DNA of 9,593 nt from GCA-2723085 sp042093455 (lineage in GTDB: Bacteria; Bacteroidota; Bacteroidia; Flavobacteriales_D; Parvicellaceae): contig JBELEU010000068.1 in assembly GCA_042093455.1 (NCBI GenBank), positions 1-9,593 on the forward strand. Direction: 5' to 3'. The notes under the pieces are model-generated. The model made no database searches, was not told where the DNA came from, and saw only the letters and a list, made by a program, of their open reading frames with translations. This document shows positions 7,522 through 9,593 of the stretch, in pieces (positions within the stretch are counted from its first letter, which is position 1; each line of letters opens with the position of its first letter). The translations under genes and the position numbers were made by a program.

Positions 7522-8226
7522 ATGCTTAATTTGTCAGGTTTAAAAGTTTTAATTACTGGAGGAAGTTCTGGTATTGGAAAAGCAACAGCTAAAAAACTAG
7601 TAAAAGCGGGTGCTGTCGTTGCTATCACAGGTAGAGATAAAAAGAAATTAGATAATGTTGCAGCAGAAATAAATGCTATTCCCATTCATTTGGATGTTAC
7701 TAAGTACAATAGTATAGCAGTTAAAACTCTCGATGCTTTTCATTCTATGGGAGGAATTGATGTGCTTGTTAATAATGCTGGAATAGGGGAGTTTGGACTT
7801 CTTGAAAAAGTTAAAATTGATCAATTTGAAAGAGTTTTCGCAACTAATGTTTATGGGTTAACCATGATGACTCAAGAGGTTGCTAAGTTCATGAAAACAC
7901 AGGAACGTGGTACTATTATTAATATTGGTTCAACAGCATCAACCAATGGATTTGCAAGTGGGTCTGTTTATTGCGCTTCAAAATTTGCAGTTAGAGGTTT
8001 AACGGCATGTTGGAGAAATGAATTAAGAAAACACAATATTCGAGTTATTTTAGTTAATCCAAGTGAAGTTCCAACTGCGTTCAACAATGAGGATAGAAAA
8101 GAAAGAGAAGACGTAGAAAAAAAATTGAGATCTAAGGATATTGCTCATGCTATTATTTCTGCCATTCAAATGGATGAAAGAGGGTTTATTCCAGAACTCA
8201 ACGTTTGGGCTACTAATCCTTTTTAA
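7522..8226 (+). CDS. SDR family NAD(P)-dependent oxidoreductase
   Basis: This is a classical short-chain dehydrogenase/reductase of 234 residues, slightly shorter than the usual ~250. The Rossmann fold begins at once with the cofactor motif TGGSSGIG (residues 12-19). R38 after the second strand (ITGRD) suggests preference for NADP(H). D58 (HLDVT) and the NNAG motif (84-87) are present. The catalytic set is N109, S137 (INIGSTAS), Y150 and K154 (YCASK), with the standard 13-residue Ser-Tyr spacing. The segment after the sixth strand reads NPSEVPTAF, where most members have NPG, so substrate-loop contacts may differ. It resembles 3-oxoacyl-ACP reductase-like SDRs, but the substrate cannot be read from the sequence and FabG is not claimed. 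The cytoplasmic enzyme starts at the ATG at 7522, divergent from the large secreted gene, and ends 1 bp before the xerD stop. Confidence 0.9.
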   Translation: MLNLSGLKVLITGGSSGIGKATAKKLVKAGAVVAITGRDKKKLDNVAAEINAIPIHLDVTKYNSIAVKTLDAFHSMGGIDVLVNNAGIGEFGLLEKVKIDQFERVFATNVYGLTMMTQEVAKFMKTQERGTIINIGSTASTNGFASGSVYCASKFAVRGLTACWRNELRKHNIRVILVNPSEVPTAFNNEDRKEREDVEKKLRSKDIAHAIISAIQMDERGFIPELNVWATNPF

Positions 8227-8227
8227 A

Positions 8228-9136
8228 TTACTTTCTTTCAAGAGGGTGATGGTCCAATATAGTTTGTCTCAAGTAACTTCTATCTAAGTGTGTATAGACT
8301 TCAGTTGTTGTTATTGATTCGTGACCAAGCATTTCCTGAACTGCTCTAAGATCTGCGCCTCCCTCTACAAGATGAGTTGCAAAAGAATGTCGTAAAGTAT
8401 GAGGGGAAACAATTTTTTTAATTCCACTTTTTAAGGTTAATGTTTTAATTATTTTGAATATCATAACCCTGGAAATCTTGTTGCCTAACTTATTTAGAAA
8501 AACTACATCTTCACAACCTTTTACAATTTTTTTATGTTTATTTCTAATAGAAGTAAGGTAAATTTTTAAGTGTTTAGTAGCAACACTTCCAAGCGGAACT
8601 AAACGTTGTTTATTGCCTTTCCCAATTATTCTTATGAACCCTTCATCCCAGTATATTTCTGATATTTTTAGACTTATTAGTTCAGAAACCCTTAGTCCAC
8701 AGCCGTATAGTACTTCTATTATCGCAACATTTCTTTCGCCATCAGGCTTTGAACGGTCAATAGCGTTAATTAATTCATCAATCTCATCTATACTTAAAAA
8801 TTCAGGAAGTTTTCTTCCAATTTTTGGTGTTTCTATTAATTCGCTAGGGTTTGTGGAAACAAGTTTTTCAAGCATTAAATATTTGTAAAATGATTTTATA
8901 CTAGATATTGAACGTGATTGAGATCTTGCAGAAATTTTATTGTCATGAAGAAAGCTGAAAAATTCTTGAAAATCATCACTTTCAATGCCATTATATATTT
9001 TTGGTGGGCTTTTTTTTAAAAAAAAATCACAAAACTTATTTACATCTCTTATGTATCCATCTACTGTATTTTTCGAAAGAGATCTTTCTAAAAGTAGGTA
9101 ATTTTGATAACCATTAATAGCTGTTTTCCATGACAT
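8228..9136 (-). CDS. xerD: Site-specific tyrosine recombinase XerD
   Basis: This tyrosine recombinase resolves chromosome dimers at the dif site, acting with FtsK during division. At 302 residues it has the housekeeping Xer length. The N-terminal SAM-like core-binding domain covers about 5-90 (YLLLERSLSKNTVDGYIRDV, then RSISSIKSFYKYL). The catalytic domain carries the full set: R149 (YGCGLRVSEL), K173 (GKGNKQRLVPLG), H246 and R249 (SPHTLRHSFATHL), H272 (LGHESI) and the nucleophile Y281 (TEVYTHLD). Bacteroidota commonly encode Xer proteins annotated XerD or XerC, and which paralogue this is cannot be proven here. The ATG at 9134-9136 is used. The gene faces away from tRNA-Ser and converges with the SDR gene. 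No integrase-type N-terminal arm or attachment repeats were seen, so a mobile-element integrase is less likely. Confidence 0.92.
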   Translation of the reverse strand: MSWKTAINGYQNYLLLERSLSKNTVDGYIRDVNKFCDFFLKKSPPKIYNGIESDDFQEFFSFLHDNKISARSQSRSISSIKSFYKYLMLEKLVSTNPSELIETPKIGRKLPEFLSIDEIDELINAIDRSKPDGERNVAIIEVLYGCGLRVSELISLKISEIYWDEGFIRIIGKGNKQRLVPLGSVATKHLKIYLTSIRNKHKKIVKGCEDVVFLNKLGNKISRVMIFKIIKTLTLKSGIKKIVSPHTLRHSFATHLVEGGADLRAVQEMLGHESITTTEVYTHLDRSYLRQTILDHHPLERK

Positions 9137-9193
9137 ATGCTAAAATAATAATTACATATTTCATTAAATGCTATTACCATTAAAAATATTTTC

Positions 9194-9201
9194 TATTTTT
9201 G
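9194..9201 (+). promoter_or_regulatory. Bacteroidota-type -7 promoter element for tRNA-Ser
   Basis: TATTTTTG matches the Bacteroidota primary-sigma -7 consensus TAnnTTTG exactly and ends 9 bp before the first base of the tRNA, where a transcription start just ahead of the tRNA would be expected. No clear TTG-type -33 element was found about 20 bp upstream, so the call rests on one element plus position. Confidence 0.55.
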
Positions 9202-9210
9202 CCCATAATT

Positions 9211-9295
9211 GGAGAGTTGGCAGAGTGGTCGAATGCGGTGGTCTTGAAAACCATTGTGCAGCAATGTACCGGGGGTTCGAATCCCTCACTCTCCG
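9211..9295 (+). tRNA. tRNA-Ser (anticodon UGA)
   Basis: The 85-base gene folds as a class II tRNA. The acceptor arms GGAGAGT and ACTCTCC pair fully, followed by discriminator G73, which is typical of serine tRNAs. The D stem is GCA/TGC. The anticodon stem GTGGT/ACCAT encloses the loop CTTGAAA with anticodon TGA, reading UCN codons. A long variable arm (TGTGCAGCAATGTAC region) marks it as serine type, and the T arm has loop TTCGAAT. CCA does not directly follow G73: the DNA reads G then CACCA, so the CCA end is probably added by the nucleotidyltransferase. Confidence 0.97.
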
Positions 9296-9310
9296 CACCA
9301 ATTAAATTTT

Positions 9311-9337
9311 AATGCCCCTTTTAGGGGCATTTTTTTT
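9311..9337 (+). terminator. Rho-independent terminator after tRNA-Ser
   Basis: The 8-bp perfect stem AATGCCCC/GGGGCATT with a 5-base loop (TTTTA) is followed directly by a T-run through 9337. It lies 16 bp after the tRNA, is oriented to end its transcript, and separates it from hisS. Confidence 0.88.
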
Positions 9338-9385
9338 ATTTGATTTTAAGCTTTCAAATGTTAAATTTACATTCTATTTTAAAGT

Positions 9386-9593
9386 ATGACGCCTCCATCA
9401 ATTCCTAAAGGAACAAGAGATTTTTTACCTGTAGATGTAGCTAAAAGAGAATTTGTTTTTGAAACCATAAGAAGTGTATTTAAAAAATATGCATTTCAAC
9501 CTATAGAGACACCTTCTTTAGAGAAGCTATCTACACTAACTGGAAAGTATGGTGATGAAGGGGATCAGTTAATGTTTAAGGTTCAGATCGGAA
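9386..9593 (+). CDS. hisS: Histidine--tRNA ligase, N-terminal fragment
   Basis: The ATG at 9386-9388 opens a frame that runs off the right edge after 69 codons. It begins PSIPKGTRDFLPVDVAKRE, the conserved start of class II histidyl-tRNA synthetase, which charges tRNA-His. KYAFQPIETPSLEKLSTLTG and KYGDEGDQLMFKV match the version usual in Bacteroidota. From memory of the family the chain should continue FK(I/V)LNSGD, but the last codons read QIG. The nine bases coding for them are identical to the start of an Illumina adapter (see findings), so homology is trusted only to about 9584. The tRNA-Ser terminator lies just upstream, so the gene must have its own promoter in 9338-9385; none matching the consensus was seen there. 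Confidence 0.9.
   Translation, partial: MTPPSIPKGTRDFLPVDVAKREFVFETIRSVFKKYAFQPIETPSLEKLSTLTGKYGDEGDQLMFKVQIG
9585..9593. other. Probable residual sequencing-adapter bases at the window end
   Basis: The final nine bases, AGATCGGAA, equal the first nine of the common Illumina TruSeq adapter and end exactly at the window edge. The hisS reading departs from its family at the same point. They are probably not genomic. Confidence 0.7.

Noticed and set aside
8050..8241. 63-codon minus-strand open frame
   Set aside because: It overlaps the end of the SDR gene and the end of xerD, both solid genes, and has no recognisable features.
8613..8888. 91-codon plus-strand open frame
   Set aside because: It is antisense to the catalytic domain of xerD, which carries all catalytic residues.
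8228..9295. Tyrosine recombinase beside tRNA-Ser as an integrated mobile element
   Set aside because: The recombinase has the length and motifs of a housekeeping Xer protein, no copy of the tRNA 3' end was seen elsewhere in the window, and there is no cargo or phage gene.
1..9593. CRISPR array, insertion sequence, toxin-antitoxin or defence system
   Set aside because: No spaced repeats, transposase, terminal inverted repeats or small paired genes were found; all strong frames are explained by known families.

Overview
The window looks like chromosomal DNA from a member of the Bacteroidota, most likely Flavobacteriales. By eye it is about one third G+C. The evidence is an outer-membrane beta-barrel protein of the SusC/TonB-receptor-like type, a large Cys-rich secreted modular protein, A-rich leaders without Shine-Dalgarno sites, a TAnnTTTG promoter element in front of the tRNA, and a histidyl-tRNA synthetase N-terminus of Bacteroidota type. 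Genus cannot be settled from this sequence. Almost every base is coding; no gap between genes exceeds about 130 bp.

Layout from left to right. Positions 1-2152 (minus) hold the first ~717 residues of an outer-membrane beta-barrel/TonB-receptor-like protein. It starts at a TTG codon and runs off the left edge. Positions 2194-3537 (minus) hold mtaB, the tRNA ms2t6A37 methylthiotransferase, 41 bp upstream of the beta-barrel gene and probably in the same transcript. A 126-bp divergent spacer with a perfect 12-bp inverted repeat precedes an exported cysteine glutathione peroxidase (3664-4188, plus). Its stop lies 2 bp from the stop of a convergent 1069-residue secreted protein (4191-7400, minus), built from a carbohydrate-binding-like module, an InlB-like repeat, a pectate-lyase-type beta-helix, a C2-like module and Ig-like/C-terminal modules. 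A second divergent spacer (7401-7521, 121 bp, nothing convincing seen) precedes a short-chain dehydrogenase (7522-8226, plus), which converges with 1 bp to spare on xerD (8228-9136, minus). Then come a tRNA-Ser(UGA) gene with a promoter element and a rho-independent terminator, and the 5' end of hisS (9386 to the edge).

The genes do not form one pathway. They are a housekeeping set (mtaB, xerD, tRNA-Ser, hisS), redox enzymes (peroxidase, SDR) and two envelope or secreted proteins. No CRISPR array, insertion sequence, prophage or defence system was seen. The points most worth a second look are the secreted modular protein with an abrupt C-terminus and no recognisable type IX sorting domain, the inverted repeat before the peroxidase gene, the TTG start of the beta-barrel gene, and the last nine bases of the window, which equal the start of the common Illumina adapter exactly where the hisS reading departs from its family.
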